Source of the DNA: Parvibaculum sp041688015 | GTDB taxonomy: Bacteria; Pseudomonadota; Alphaproteobacteria; Parvibaculales; Parvibaculaceae | Reading direction: 5' to 3' | Assembly: GCA_041688015.1 (NCBI GenBank) | Contig: JBDNIY010000004.1 | Location: 62,001-126,000, forward strand | DNA length: 64,000 bases | In this document: piece by piece, positions 7,931 through 15,570 of the stretch | Numbering within the stretch: position 1 is the first letter of the stretch | How the letters are laid out: every line of letters begins with the position of its first letter | The notes under the pieces: generated by a model | Told to the model about the DNA's origin: nothing | What the model saw: the letters and a program-made list of their open reading frames with translations, nothing else | The model's database searches: none | Made by a program: the position numbers and the translations under genes

Positions 7931-8242
7931 TTAGGCCGCTTTCGACTTCTTGGTGCCTTCAACGACGCCCATGATGTCGGATTCTTTCATGATCAGCAGC
8001 TCCTGGCCGTCAATTTTGACTTCCGTGCCAGACCATTTGCCGAAGATCACTCTGTCGCCGACCTTGACGTCGAGCGCGACGATCTTGCCGTCTTCGCCAC
8101 GCGCGCCAGCGCCAACGGCAACAATTTCACCCTGCGAGGGCTTTTCCTGCGCGGTTTCGGGAATAATGATCCCACCGGCAGTCTTTGTCTCTTCGTCGAG
8201 GCGACGCACGACAACGCGATCATGCAGAGGACGAAATTTCAT
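7931..8242 (-). CDS. groES: Co-chaperonin GroES
   Basis: A 103-residue GroES, in the usual range for alphaproteobacteria. The N-terminus MKFRPLHDRVVVRR, the mobile loop EETKTAGGIIIPETA and the C-terminal ESDIMGVVE are all diagnostic. It forms the heptameric lid on GroEL. It is the first gene of the groESL operon, 60 bp downstream of a CIRCE operator, and has an AGGAGA ribosome binding site. The lysine-rich tail (EGTKKSKAA) extends slightly beyond the E. coli protein. Confidence 0.98.
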   Translation of the reverse strand: MKFRPLHDRVVVRRLDEETKTAGGIIIPETAQEKPSQGEIVAVGAGARGEDGKIVALDVKVGDRVIFGKWSGTEVKIDGQELLIMKESDIMGVVEGTKKSKAA

Positions 8243-8302
8243 CTTAAGGTCTCCTGTTTCGAAAACCGCTCATTTGCGCGGGAAACGTGTGGATTGAGAG
8301 TT

Positions 8303-8329
8303 TTGGCACTCACCTTAGGCGAGTGCTAA
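8303..8329. promoter_or_regulatory. CIRCE operator (HrcA site) of groESL
   Basis: TTGGCACTC, a 9-base spacer, then GAGTGCTAA. This matches the CIRCE consensus at all but one arm position. It lies between the groES start and the upstream tetR gene, the expected place for HrcA repression of the chaperonin operon. hrcA itself is not in the window. Confidence 0.95.
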
Positions 8330-8439
8330 CAACACGCTGCAGAGATAGGCTTGCGCCCGTTCACTGTCAAGACGACGGCCGAAACACAATCGTAAATAAT
8401 GGTGGTAAATTACAGAGATGCCTGTCCGTCAGGCGTGCT

Positions 8440-9102
8440 TCAGAGGCCGGCTCGCAAACCACGTAGCGTCAACCGCCCGATCCGGGTCAGCCGGTCATGG
8501 AAGTCGTCTTCTCCCAGCGCGCCGAACTCGGCCCCATGCGCAGCGGCCAAAAGGGTATCTACAGCGCGGGCTGGCGTTAGACCAGCGCCAGCCAGATCAA
8601 TCTCGCCACGTTTGATGCCGTCCTTGAAGAGATCAGCCAGATTTTGGCGAAGCGCCCGGTCCACGGGGCCGAAAACATCATCGGGTAAGCGGGCCGTCGG
8701 GTCGGTCAGCTCGGCAGCGTGCGGGCTTGACAGAACCCAGCGATAGACAAAGCCAAGTTTGGCATCAAGCAGTTCTAAAACCTTGTCCTCAAAGGAAAGG
8801 TTGCGCGCCATCGCTGCCTTCAGGTCTTGTTCGACCTGAGCCGAAAGCCGCCGCGCCAGCGCTTCAAACAACTCGTCTTTGCTTTTGAAATAGATATAGA
8901 GCGTGCCCTTGGCGACGTTAGCGGCCTGCGCAATATCCTCCATCGAGGTGCGGCGATAACCATATTGCCGGAACAGTTCGAGCGCGGCGTCCAAAATGAG
9001 ATTTGCCTTGTCGCCGGTGGCGATCTTGTGGGCAGGCGAAAGGGTCGAGGCGGGCTTGGTGCCACGCCCCTTGCCGCTCGTTGCCTTCTTCTTCGCCGTC
9101 AT
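8440..9102 (-). CDS. TetR/AcrR-family regulator
   Basis: A 220-residue regulator from the ATG at 9102; an in-frame GTG at 9120 is possible. A lysine-rich leader of about 30 residues (MTAKKKATSGKGRGTK) precedes the TetR HTH (LILDAALELFRQYG, then SMEDIAQAANVAKGTLYIYF). The C-terminal ligand domain has no recognisable ligand signature. It is divergent from a DSD1-type PLP enzyme with about 170 bp between the starts. I saw no clean palindrome in that gap, so the target is uncertain. Confidence 0.85.
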   Translation of the reverse strand: MTAKKKATSGKGRGTKPASTLSPAHKIATGDKANLILDAALELFRQYGYRRTSMEDIAQAANVAKGTLYIYFKSKDELFEALARRLSAQVEQDLKAAMARNLSFEDKVLELLDAKLGFVYRWVLSSPHAAELTDPTARLPDDVFGPVDRALRQNLADLFKDGIKRGEIDLAGAGLTPARAVDTLLAAAHGAEFGALGEDDFHDRLTRIGRLTLRGLRAGL

Positions 9103-9271
9103 TGGCCTAGTCACACCCACGCGATGATCCTTTGTTTGACCTCGACCATCGCATACACCAGTCGCACCCCAAAGTCATGGTCAAGGAGAGCGCTGAGGGT
9201 GCTTCAAAGTTGCGCATTCGTCACGCACGGTTAGGATGACCGCGTTTCAGCCCCGGCACGGAGGATTATGC

Positions 9272-10411
9272 ATGGCCAGTCGTTTCGTCAATGAAGAGCT
9301 TATCGGAAAACCGGGCTCGCGCAGCCTTCTGGCCACCCCCGCTCTGGTGCTCGACCTCGATGCCTTTGAGCGCAATATCGAAAAGATGGCCGAGCATTGT
9401 AAACGCAACGGCCTCGGTCTTAGACCTCATGCCAAAACCCACAAATCGCTCGAAATCGCCAAGGCCCAACTTGCCGCTGGTGCGCTTGGCCAATGCTGCG
9501 CCAAGCTCGGTGAGGCTGAGCAAATGGGCGCGGGCGGCGTCCAGAGCCTGATCGTCACATCGCCTATCGTGACGGCGCGCGGCATCGCGCGCGCCATGGC
9601 GTTGAACGCGCTGATCTCAGATTTGATGCTGACGGTGGACAATCCAGAAAACGCCAAGGCCCTTTCGGCCGCCGCCAAGATCGCCGGTAAACCATTGAAA
9701 ATACTGGTCGATCTTGACCCCGGTCTGCACCGCACGGGCATCGCACCGGGCGAGCCAGCGCTGGCGCTGGCCACACAAATCCATGCTGACGACAACCTCA
9801 TTTTGCGCGGGCTGCAATGCTATGCCGGTCAGGTCATGCATATTGAAGACTTCGCCGAACGCCGCGAGAAGTCGTTGGTCGCCATGAAAATTCTCGGCGA
9901 AACGCGCGATGCTTTTAAGGCGGCGGCCCTGCCGTGCGATATTTGTTCGGGCGGTGGCACGGGCAGCTTCGACATTGACCCTGAAGCGCGTGTGCTGACC
10001 GAGTTGCAAGGCGGCTCTTATATCTTCATGGACAAGCAATATAACGATGTGAAGGCAGGCAATGGCGCGCCCGTACCGTTTGAGACTTCGCTCTTTGTAC
10101 AGATGAGCGTGATCTCAAATAATACGCGCGGCCTTGTTACCACAGATGCGGGCTTCAAGGCTTTCTCAACCGACGCTGAACCGCCCGTGCTCTTATCTGG
10201 CGCCCCCGAAGGCTCGGCTTATTTCTACTTTGGCGACGAGCAGGGCGGCATCGCGCTGCCCAAGGGCGAGACTTTGCCGCTCGGCGCATCGCTTACCGCG
10301 ATCACCCCCCATTGCGATCCGACCGTGAACCTCTATGACGCCTATCATGTCGTCCGGGGCGATACGCTGGTCGCCATCTGGCCGATTGAGGCACGTGGAA
10401 AGAGCGCATAA
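9272..10411 (+). CDS. DSD1-family PLP enzyme (D-threonine aldolase / D-serine dehydratase-like)
   Basis: A 379-residue protein of the alanine racemase N-terminal barrel plus D-serine-dehydratase-like C-terminal domain. The PLP lysine is probably in RPHAKTHKS near residue 51. The C-terminal metal-binding His and Cys appear in ITPHCDPTVNLYD. Family members cleave D-threonine or other D-3-hydroxy amino acids to an aldehyde and glycine, or deaminate D-serine; sequence alone does not separate these. ATG at 9272 has GGAGG six bases upstream; the frame extends 36 bases further but without a ribosome site. It is divergent from a TetR regulator. Confidence 0.85.
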   Translation: MASRFVNEELIGKPGSRSLLATPALVLDLDAFERNIEKMAEHCKRNGLGLRPHAKTHKSLEIAKAQLAAGALGQCCAKLGEAEQMGAGGVQSLIVTSPIVTARGIARAMALNALISDLMLTVDNPENAKALSAAAKIAGKPLKILVDLDPGLHRTGIAPGEPALALATQIHADDNLILRGLQCYAGQVMHIEDFAERREKSLVAMKILGETRDAFKAAALPCDICSGGGTGSFDIDPEARVLTELQGGSYIFMDKQYNDVKAGNGAPVPFETSLFVQMSVISNNTRGLVTTDAGFKAFSTDAEPPVLLSGAPEGSAYFYFGDEQGGIALPKGETLPLGASLTAITPHCDPTVNLYDAYHVVRGDTLVAIWPIEARGKSA

Positions 10412-10424
10412 GGGCACGAAATTC

Positions 10425-10478
10425 CGAGCTTTTCCTGCAAGAAAGCGAGCCTTTCCTGCAAGAGTTCGAGCGTTTCCA
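10425..10478. repeat. 21-bp tandem repeat, about 2.5 copies
   Basis: Units begin CGAGCTTTTCCTGCAAGAAAG and CGAGCCTTTCCTGCAAGAG, then a truncated CGAGCGTTTCC. It lies just past the DSD1 gene in non-coding DNA. Confidence 0.7.
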
Positions 10479-10582
10479 TGTCGAGGTCACGTTTCTTGTG
10501 TTCTGTTCTGTTGAGCAGAGGCGCAAAGCCTTATCCCCAGGCGGGGATTAGGGCTTAAATTTACAACTCACCAATCTATCGT

Positions 10583-10673
10583 CGTCATGGCCGGACTTGA
10601 TCCAGCCATCCACGTCTTTGCGACGTCATAAAAAGAAGACGTGGGTACGCGGGTCAAGCCCGCGCATGACGAA
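10583..10673. repeat. REP-like palindromic intergenic element (family 1)
   Basis: CGTCATGGCCGGACTTGAT on the left mirrors GTCAAGCCCGCGCATGACG on the right, with a central ACGTC...GACGT pair. Related elements with the same CGTCAT...ATGACG ends occur at 34130, 52078 and 56358. Together with the 21-bp repeat this accounts for most of the 285-base gap after the DSD1 gene. Confidence 0.75.
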
Positions 10674-10696
10674 GTGACGGCTTTCCGAAGCGCATT

Positions 10697-11062
10697 TTAC
10701 TTACTTTTTATCGGGACCACATTAGGTGAAAGCAGGAGACATTTAACTCGCTCCGGATTTTGTTGATACAATTCCGTTTGCGCCCGCTGAGATTGATATT
10801 CAAAGAAATTCAAACGCAATTTACGTGTTTCCTCTGTGAGGCGTTTGTCCTTCCTCGCTTTCGAACCGTTAATATCTGCTTGGATAACTATTTGAATAAG
10901 TTGCCACGTGGATTTCTCTTTCCAGTATTTTCTTTCGGCATTTCCTTCGGCTCGAATTTTATCGCGTTCTTCTTTGCGGATTTTTTCCTCTTTAACGATT
11001 TCCGCAAATGAGGGTCGTTTAGTAATTTTATTTCCGCTGTTATTTCCGTCCGAATTGTTCAT
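10697..11062 (-). CDS. Hypothetical charged protein in an AT-rich patch
   Basis: A 121-residue protein I do not recognise. It is very rich in Lys, Glu, Arg and Asn, with no membrane segment or signal peptide. The central part (residues 17-55: FAEIVKEEKIRKEERDKI and onward) looks like a long charged helix, perhaps a coiled coil. The gene is clearly more AT-rich than its neighbours and uses codons unlike them. It has an AAAGG ribosome site and a good sigma-70-like promoter upstream (11124-11152). It is flanked by intergenic repeats on both sides. This suggests a recently acquired single gene; function unknown. Confidence 0.6.
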   Translation of the reverse strand: MNNSDGNNSGNKITKRPSFAEIVKEEKIRKEERDKIRAEGNAERKYWKEKSTWQLIQIVIQADINGSKARKDKRLTEETRKLRLNFFEYQSQRAQTELYQQNPERVKCLLLSPNVVPIKSK

Positions 11063-11123
11063 TTCAAAAAACCTTTGATGTTTGTTGAGTAAATTCTACG
11101 CAATTTATTAATAACACAAATAT

Positions 11124-11152
11124 AATGTAAAATAAAAACATATGTTTGTCAA
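11124..11152 (-). promoter_or_regulatory. Sigma-70-like promoter of the orphan gene
   Basis: On the minus strand, a perfect TTGACA (11147-11152) is followed after 17 bases by TACATT (11124-11129), about 60 bases upstream of the start at 11062. The surrounding 11063-11170 is strongly AT-rich and holds no other gene. Confidence 0.5.
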
Positions 11153-11239
11153 TGGGTTATATGATTTCATGTGCGGGATGGGTACTGCCCACCACTTAGC
11201 TGATTGAGGCACACTGGCGGAGTGCCTCAATGTGAAGGC

Positions 11240-11272
11240 CCTCACCCCGACCCTCTCCCAAGGGGAGAGGGA
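11240..11272. repeat. GC-rich palindromic intergenic repeat (family 3)
   Basis: CTCACCCCGACCCTCTCCC pairs with GGGGAGAGGGAG. This is a dispersed element type common in alphaproteobacterial intergenic DNA. A related, larger array is at 38811-38932. Apart from this and the promoter above, the 311-base gap before pfk holds nothing I recognise. Confidence 0.6.
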
Positions 11273-11373
11273 GAAACTAGCGCATCTGTCAGCGTCTTCT
11301 CCTTCCTCCCTTTTTACACTTACGTGCAAAACGGGACCGGGTAGCCTGACGGTCTTTCGAAAGGGATTGCATC

Positions 11374-12528
11374 ATGCGGATCGGAATTCTCACCGGCGGC
11401 GGCGATGTGCCGGGCCTTAATCCTTGCATCAAGGCGGTGACATGGCGGGCAAGCGAACGCGGCTGGGACGTGATCGGCTTTCGGCGCGGCTGGAACGGCC
11501 CGCTGCATTACAATCCCGATGATCCAGAGGGCAGCGAAGCCCATCTGATGCGGCTTACCCATGAAAGTGTCCGCGCCATTGATCGCACAGGCGGCACCGT
11601 ACTCCACACCTCGCGCACCAACCCGCGCCTGATGCGCGAAGACATGTTGCCTGACTTTCTCAAAGGTAAATTCAAGTCCGATGCCAATGGCATGGTTGAT
11701 TGCACGTCGCATATTCTGCGCGTCATGGAGCACCTCGGCATCGATGTCATGGTGACCATTGGCGGCGATGGCACGCTGACCTTCAGCGCCCATCTGCATC
11801 GCCAAGGGCTGAAAGTCGTCTCGATTCCCAAGACCATGGACAATGATGTTTTCGGCACGGACTATTGCATCGGTTTTTCGACGGCGGTTTCGCGCTCGGT
11901 CGAGCACATCAATGCGCTGCGTAGCACCACCGGCAGCCATGAGCGCATCGCCATCGTGGAGCTTTTTGGTCGTCATTCCGGCGAGACGGCGCTCATCGCC
12001 AGCTATCTGGCCGATGTGGATCGCGCGCTGATTGCCGAAGTGCCGTTTGATGTGGAACGCCTGACGCGCCTGATCGCGGATGATCGCGAGGCCAACCCGG
12101 CGCGCTACGCCATGTTGGTTGTCTCGGAGGGGGCTACCATGCAGGGCGGCACCGTGATGGAATATGGTGAGGCGGACGAACATGGGCGGCGTCGCCTTGG
12201 TGGCATCGGCGAAGCACTTGGGGCGGAGATTACAAGCCGTACCGGCATCGGCACGATCAACCAATCGCTCGCCTATCTGATGCGGGCGGGCGCGCCCGAC
12301 GCGCTCGACCAAATGGTGGCTAAAAGCTACGGCGCGCTGGCTATTCAGATGATCGATGAGGGCAAGACCGGCATTATGACGGTGCTGCGCGATGGCAACT
12401 ATTCCATCGTCCCCGCCGACACATGCATGTCAGGCCGCAAGCGCGTCGATGTCGAAGCCTTCTACGATGCAGAGGCCTATCGCCCTCGCATCGCAGAAGT
12501 TCGCAATAAACCGATGTTCTTTTATTGA
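11374..12528 (+). CDS. pfkA: 6-phosphofructokinase
   Basis: A 384-residue phosphofructokinase that phosphorylates fructose 6-phosphate. The N-terminal ILTGGGDVPGLN loop and the IGGDGTLTFS motif are clear, and PKTMDNDVFGTD is the active-site segment. In E. coli numbering, the glycine at position 104 favours ATP as donor, whereas the lysine at 124 is typical of PPi-dependent and of some long ATP-dependent enzymes. ATP use is therefore likely but not certain. Catalytic aspartates (TMDND) are present. The gene is solitary and converges on a GNAT gene, overlapping its end by 7 bp. Confidence 0.93.
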   Translation: MRIGILTGGGDVPGLNPCIKAVTWRASERGWDVIGFRRGWNGPLHYNPDDPEGSEAHLMRLTHESVRAIDRTGGTVLHTSRTNPRLMREDMLPDFLKGKFKSDANGMVDCTSHILRVMEHLGIDVMVTIGGDGTLTFSAHLHRQGLKVVSIPKTMDNDVFGTDYCIGFSTAVSRSVEHINALRSTTGSHERIAIVELFGRHSGETALIASYLADVDRALIAEVPFDVERLTRLIADDREANPARYAMLVVSEGATMQGGTVMEYGEADEHGRRRLGGIGEALGAEITSRTGIGTINQSLAYLMRAGAPDALDQMVAKSYGALAIQMIDEGKTGIMTVLRDGNYSIVPADTCMSGRKRVDVEAFYDAEAYRPRIAEVRNKPMFFY

Positions 12529-12959
12529 TTTGATGCCTTGAGCAACATCATCATATTAGAGGCTTCGCTGCCTTTAATCGTGTCGAAGCCATGCTCTTTG
12601 TAAAGATCGTGAGCATCAGTTGTGCTGAGCAGCATCCGGCGTACTTTGGCAAGCGCGGGGTCAGAAATGACAGCTTCAATGAGCCATTTGCCAAGGCCGC
12701 GCCCACGATGGACGGGTAGAATGTAAACGTCAGACAGCCAGGCAAATCGTGTTACATCCGTCACGACACGGGCAAAGCCCGCCTGCTCACCGTCGGGCGA
12801 ATACATGCCATAGGCGCGCGAATTGAGAATACTCTCCCATAAATCCGGCGAGGGGACCTCGCTCGCCCAGTACGTTGCACGCAGCATCCGCAAGATCGAC
12901 TCTTGGTCAAGCTTTGTCTTATCTGTATTGATCTCAAATCCGTGACGCAACCAACTCAT
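12522..12959 (-). CDS. GNAT-family N-acetyltransferase
   Basis: A 145-residue single-domain GNAT protein. The acetyl-CoA pyrophosphate-binding loop is visible as VHRGRGLGKWLIEAV near residues 83-97 (motif A: R/Q-x-x-G-x-G/A). The C-terminal strand and helix (DAHDLYKEHGF) are also typical. Substrate unknown. It overlaps the 3' end of pfkA by 7 bp in convergent orientation and lies 24 bp downstream of a phosphotransferase on its own strand, so the two may be co-transcribed. Confidence 0.85.
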   Translation of the reverse strand: MSWLRHGFEINTDKTKLDQESILRMLRATYWASEVPSPDLWESILNSRAYGMYSPDGEQAGFARVVTDVTRFAWLSDVYILPVHRGRGLGKWLIEAVISDPALAKVRRMLLSTTDAHDLYKEHGFDTIKGSEASNMMMLLKASNQ

Positions 12960-12983
12960 ATCATACTACCTGTCGTTACTTTT

Positions 12984-14087
12984 TTAGGAGCCTGCACCTG
13001 CGCGCAGGGCATATTTCCATGCTTCTTCTGCTAATGGACGAACATTCTCAGACATGGTTTTAGCGTGCTCGCTAGACGCCGTGCCATCGCGCACGCGTCC
13101 GGCAATGCCTTGCAGAATGCCAGCAAGGCGGAAGAAATTATAGGCGAAGTAGAAATCGAGGTTATCGATCCCAGAGCGATTCGTCCGATCGCAATACATC
13201 TGGATATATTGTTCCAACGTCGGGATGCCCAGTGACTTGAGATCTGCTGTCGCAATCGATCCCGTGCCACCGCCGGTGCCTTGTCCGGGCATGACCCATT
13301 GCATACAGCTATAGGTGAAATCACCAAGCGGGTGGCCGAGCGTCGAAAGCTCCCAATCCAGCACCGCAATGACGCGTGGTTCGGTGGGATGCAGCACGGT
13401 GTTGTCGAGGCGATAGTCGCCGTGAACAACGCTGACAGTATCGTCCACTGGAATGCTGTTGGGCAGCCATTCCATCAGCTTGTTCATCTCCGGGATCATC
13501 TGCGTTTCAGAGGCCACATATTGCTTCGACCAGCGCGAAACCTGACGCGCAAAATAGTTGCCGGGCTTGCCAAAGTCAGCAAGGCCTGCTTTTTCGTGGT
13601 CGATGGAATGCAGATGCGCCAACGTCGCATTGAGGCTGTCATATATTTTCCAGCGCGTCGCTGCATCTTGTCCCGGCAGCAGTGGTTCCCACAGCACGCG
13701 GCCCACCACCATATCCATGATGTAAAAAGCTGTGCCGATCACGCTGTCGTCTTCGCAGAGACAGAAGGTGCGCGGCGCAGCAAAGCCGACTTTGTGCAGC
13801 GCGGTGATGACTTTATATTCGCGGTCAACGGCATGGGCGGACGGCAGCAATTTTCCCGGCGGCTTGCGGCGGAGCACATAGTTGCGCTTTGGTGTGATCA
13901 GTTGATAGGTCGGGTTTGATTGGCCGCCTTTGAACTGCTCAACCGTCAGCGGGCCTTCATAGCCCTCAACATGGCTGCGCATATAGGCCTCAAGCCGCGC
14001 CTCGTCGAAGCGATGGCTCTCAGCTACTTCTTTTGTGCCGGAAAACTGTTCCTGCCGGCTTTCGCCGTCTGTTGCATCACTCGCCAT
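12984..14087 (-). CDS. ACAD10/11-type phosphotransferase (APH-fold kinase)
   Basis: This 367-residue protein has the aminoglycoside-phosphotransferase fold. The catalytic loop is HGDYRLDN near residue 220 and the metal-binding segment is VLDWELSTLGHPLGD. An N-terminal FKGGQSNPTYQL resembles the nucleotide-binding lobe. These motifs match the kinase domain of mammalian ACAD10/ACAD11, which is linked to phosphorylation of hydroxyacyl-CoA, rather than antibiotic kinases. The start ATG has GGAGGAG eight bases upstream. A paralogue lies at 45741-46820, and an ACAD10/11-like dehydrogenase at 41509. An inverted repeat upstream (14110-14127) may control it. Confidence 0.85.
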   Translation of the reverse strand: MASDATDGESRQEQFSGTKEVAESHRFDEARLEAYMRSHVEGYEGPLTVEQFKGGQSNPTYQLITPKRNYVLRRKPPGKLLPSAHAVDREYKVITALHKVGFAAPRTFCLCEDDSVIGTAFYIMDMVVGRVLWEPLLPGQDAATRWKIYDSLNATLAHLHSIDHEKAGLADFGKPGNYFARQVSRWSKQYVASETQMIPEMNKLMEWLPNSIPVDDTVSVVHGDYRLDNTVLHPTEPRVIAVLDWELSTLGHPLGDFTYSCMQWVMPGQGTGGGTGSIATADLKSLGIPTLEQYIQMYCDRTNRSGIDNLDFYFAYNFFRLAGILQGIAGRVRDGTASSEHAKTMSENVRPLAEEAWKYALRAGAGS

Positions 14088-14109
14088 CTGACTACTCCTC
14101 CATTATTAT

Positions 14110-14127
14110 TTATCTTTATACAGATAA
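14110..14127. promoter_or_regulatory. Inverted repeat upstream of the phosphotransferase
   Basis: TTATCT and AGATAA arms around a 6-base AT-rich spacer, 22 bp before the ATG of the phosphotransferase. Possible regulator site; no adjacent regulator gene identifies the protein. Confidence 0.3.
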
Positions 14128-14156
14128 TTATGCAAGTTTGGCGGTCTGAATGTCTT

Positions 14157-15443
14157 TCAGACTGATCGCTTCTCCCGCGCCACGGCTCGCCAGCCGATAT
14201 CGCTGCGGCAAAAGCCTTCCGGCCAATCGATCAGTGAAACCGCCTTATAGGCGCGCGCCTGCGCGGCGCCCACGGTGGCCCCCATGGCCGTCACATTAAG
14301 CACACGCCCGCCGTTGGCCAAGAGGCGCCCCTCATCATCAAGGCGTGTTCCGGCGTGGAATATTTGAACGTCGTCTAGGCTTCCCGCTGCATCCAATCCC
14401 AAAATTTCGGTGTCTTTGTGATAGGCGCCGGGATAACCGTTGGCGGCCATCACCACAGTCAGCGCAGCGTCTTTGCGCCATGTGAGTGTTTGTTTGTCTA
14501 GCGTGCCCTCATGGGCAGCCATCAGGGCTGGCATGATATCAGAGGTCAACCGCATCATCAGCACTTGCGTTTCCGGGTCGCCAAAGCGGGCATTATATTC
14601 GATCAGCTCTGGCCCCTTGTGGGTCAGCATCAGGCCTGCAAACAACACACCCTTGAAAGGTGTGCCGCGCGATTTCATGGCTGCCATCGTTGGGTTGATG
14701 ATCTCGTGCATGACGCGCGCGACGAGCTCGGGTGTCAGCACGGGCGCGGGCGAATAGGCACCCATGCCGCCGGTGTTGGGGCCCTCGTCGTGGTCATAGA
14801 CGCGCTTGTGATCTTGCGCGGTCGCCAGTGGCATGGCGGTGGTGCCATCACACAGCGCAAAGAAACTGGCTTCCTCGCCTTCGAGAAATTCCTCCACCAC
14901 GACTTCCGCGCCTGCCTTGCCAAAGCGTCCGGAGAAAATTTCGTCAATGGCCGCGTCCGCCTCTGCGAGGGTCTCGGCGATGATGACGCCCTTGCCAGCG
15001 GCCAAGCCATCGGCCTTGACGACAATCGGCACGTCTTTGGCGGCAATGAACGCTTTGGCAGCACTCGCATCTGCGAATCGGCCATAGGCGGCGGTCGGGA
15101 TATTGAATTCGGCGCAGAGGTCTTTGGTATAGCCCTTGGAGCCTTCGAGCTGGGCGGCCGCCGCACTTGGCCCAAATGATTTGATGCCTTCCGCGTCGAG
15201 CCGGTCCACAAGGCCTGCGACCAGCGGGTCTTCAGGACCGACGACCACAAAGCCAATGTTTTTGGCGTGGCAGAAGCTCACAATCGCGTCAAAATCCAGC
15301 GGTTTCAGCGCCACGCATTCGGCGACGCCCGCGATCCCGCCATTGCCGGGCGCGCAATAGAGCTTGGACACCAAGGGGCTCGCCGCAATTTTCCAGCTCA
15401 GCGCATGTTCGCGGCCGCCTGAGCCGATGACGAGAACGTTCAT
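14157..15443 (-). CDS. purD: Phosphoribosylamine--glycine ligase (GARS)
   Basis: The enzyme joins 5-phosphoribosylamine and glycine using ATP, the second step of purine synthesis. From the ATG at 15443 it has 428 residues, the usual length, beginning MNVLVIGSGGREHAL. ATP-grasp motifs include GPEDPLVAGLVD, KADGLAAGKGVI and EYNARFGDPETQ. A longer frame from 15551 would run through the xseA promoter region and lacks family similarity. The gene is divergent from xseA. It shares a theme with glyA, whose riboswitch senses a purine-pathway intermediate, though the two are not adjacent. Confidence 0.97.
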   Translation of the reverse strand: MNVLVIGSGGREHALSWKIAASPLVSKLYCAPGNGGIAGVAECVALKPLDFDAIVSFCHAKNIGFVVVGPEDPLVAGLVDRLDAEGIKSFGPSAAAAQLEGSKGYTKDLCAEFNIPTAAYGRFADASAAKAFIAAKDVPIVVKADGLAAGKGVIIAETLAEADAAIDEIFSGRFGKAGAEVVVEEFLEGEEASFFALCDGTTAMPLATAQDHKRVYDHDEGPNTGGMGAYSPAPVLTPELVARVMHEIINPTMAAMKSRGTPFKGVLFAGLMLTHKGPELIEYNARFGDPETQVLMMRLTSDIMPALMAAHEGTLDKQTLTWRKDAALTVVMAANGYPGAYHKDTEILGLDAAGSLDDVQIFHAGTRLDDEGRLLANGGRVLNVTAMGATVGAAQARAYKAVSLIDWPEGFCRSDIGWRAVAREKRSV

Positions 15444-15570
15444 ATCGTTCAATGATCCTTCGCGGAGGGCACATGTGAGGCGAGCCTCTTTGGCGGGCCC
15501 ACCAAAAACTTGTAACATGCGCGTCAAGGGAGGCAAGTCCGCCGAACCCACTCATTCCGGTCCTTAATGC

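Noticed and set aside
10583..10673. Possibility that the palindromic element is an insertion-sequence end or att site
   Set aside because: No transposase or integrase lies near, and similar elements recur in other gaps, so a dispersed REP-like repeat is more likely.
11320..12312. A 330-codon open frame opposite pfkA
   Set aside because: Antisense shadow; pfkA motifs are complete on the plus strand.
12984..14087. Aminoglycoside resistance kinase
   Set aside because: The fold matches, but the HGDYRLDN and DWELSTLGHPLGD segments and the overall pattern fit the ACAD10/11-type kinases, not antibiotic kinases.
15443..15551. Upstream in-frame extension of purD
   Set aside because: The extra residues have no similarity to the family and run into the xseA promoter; MNVLVIGSGG is the normal start.
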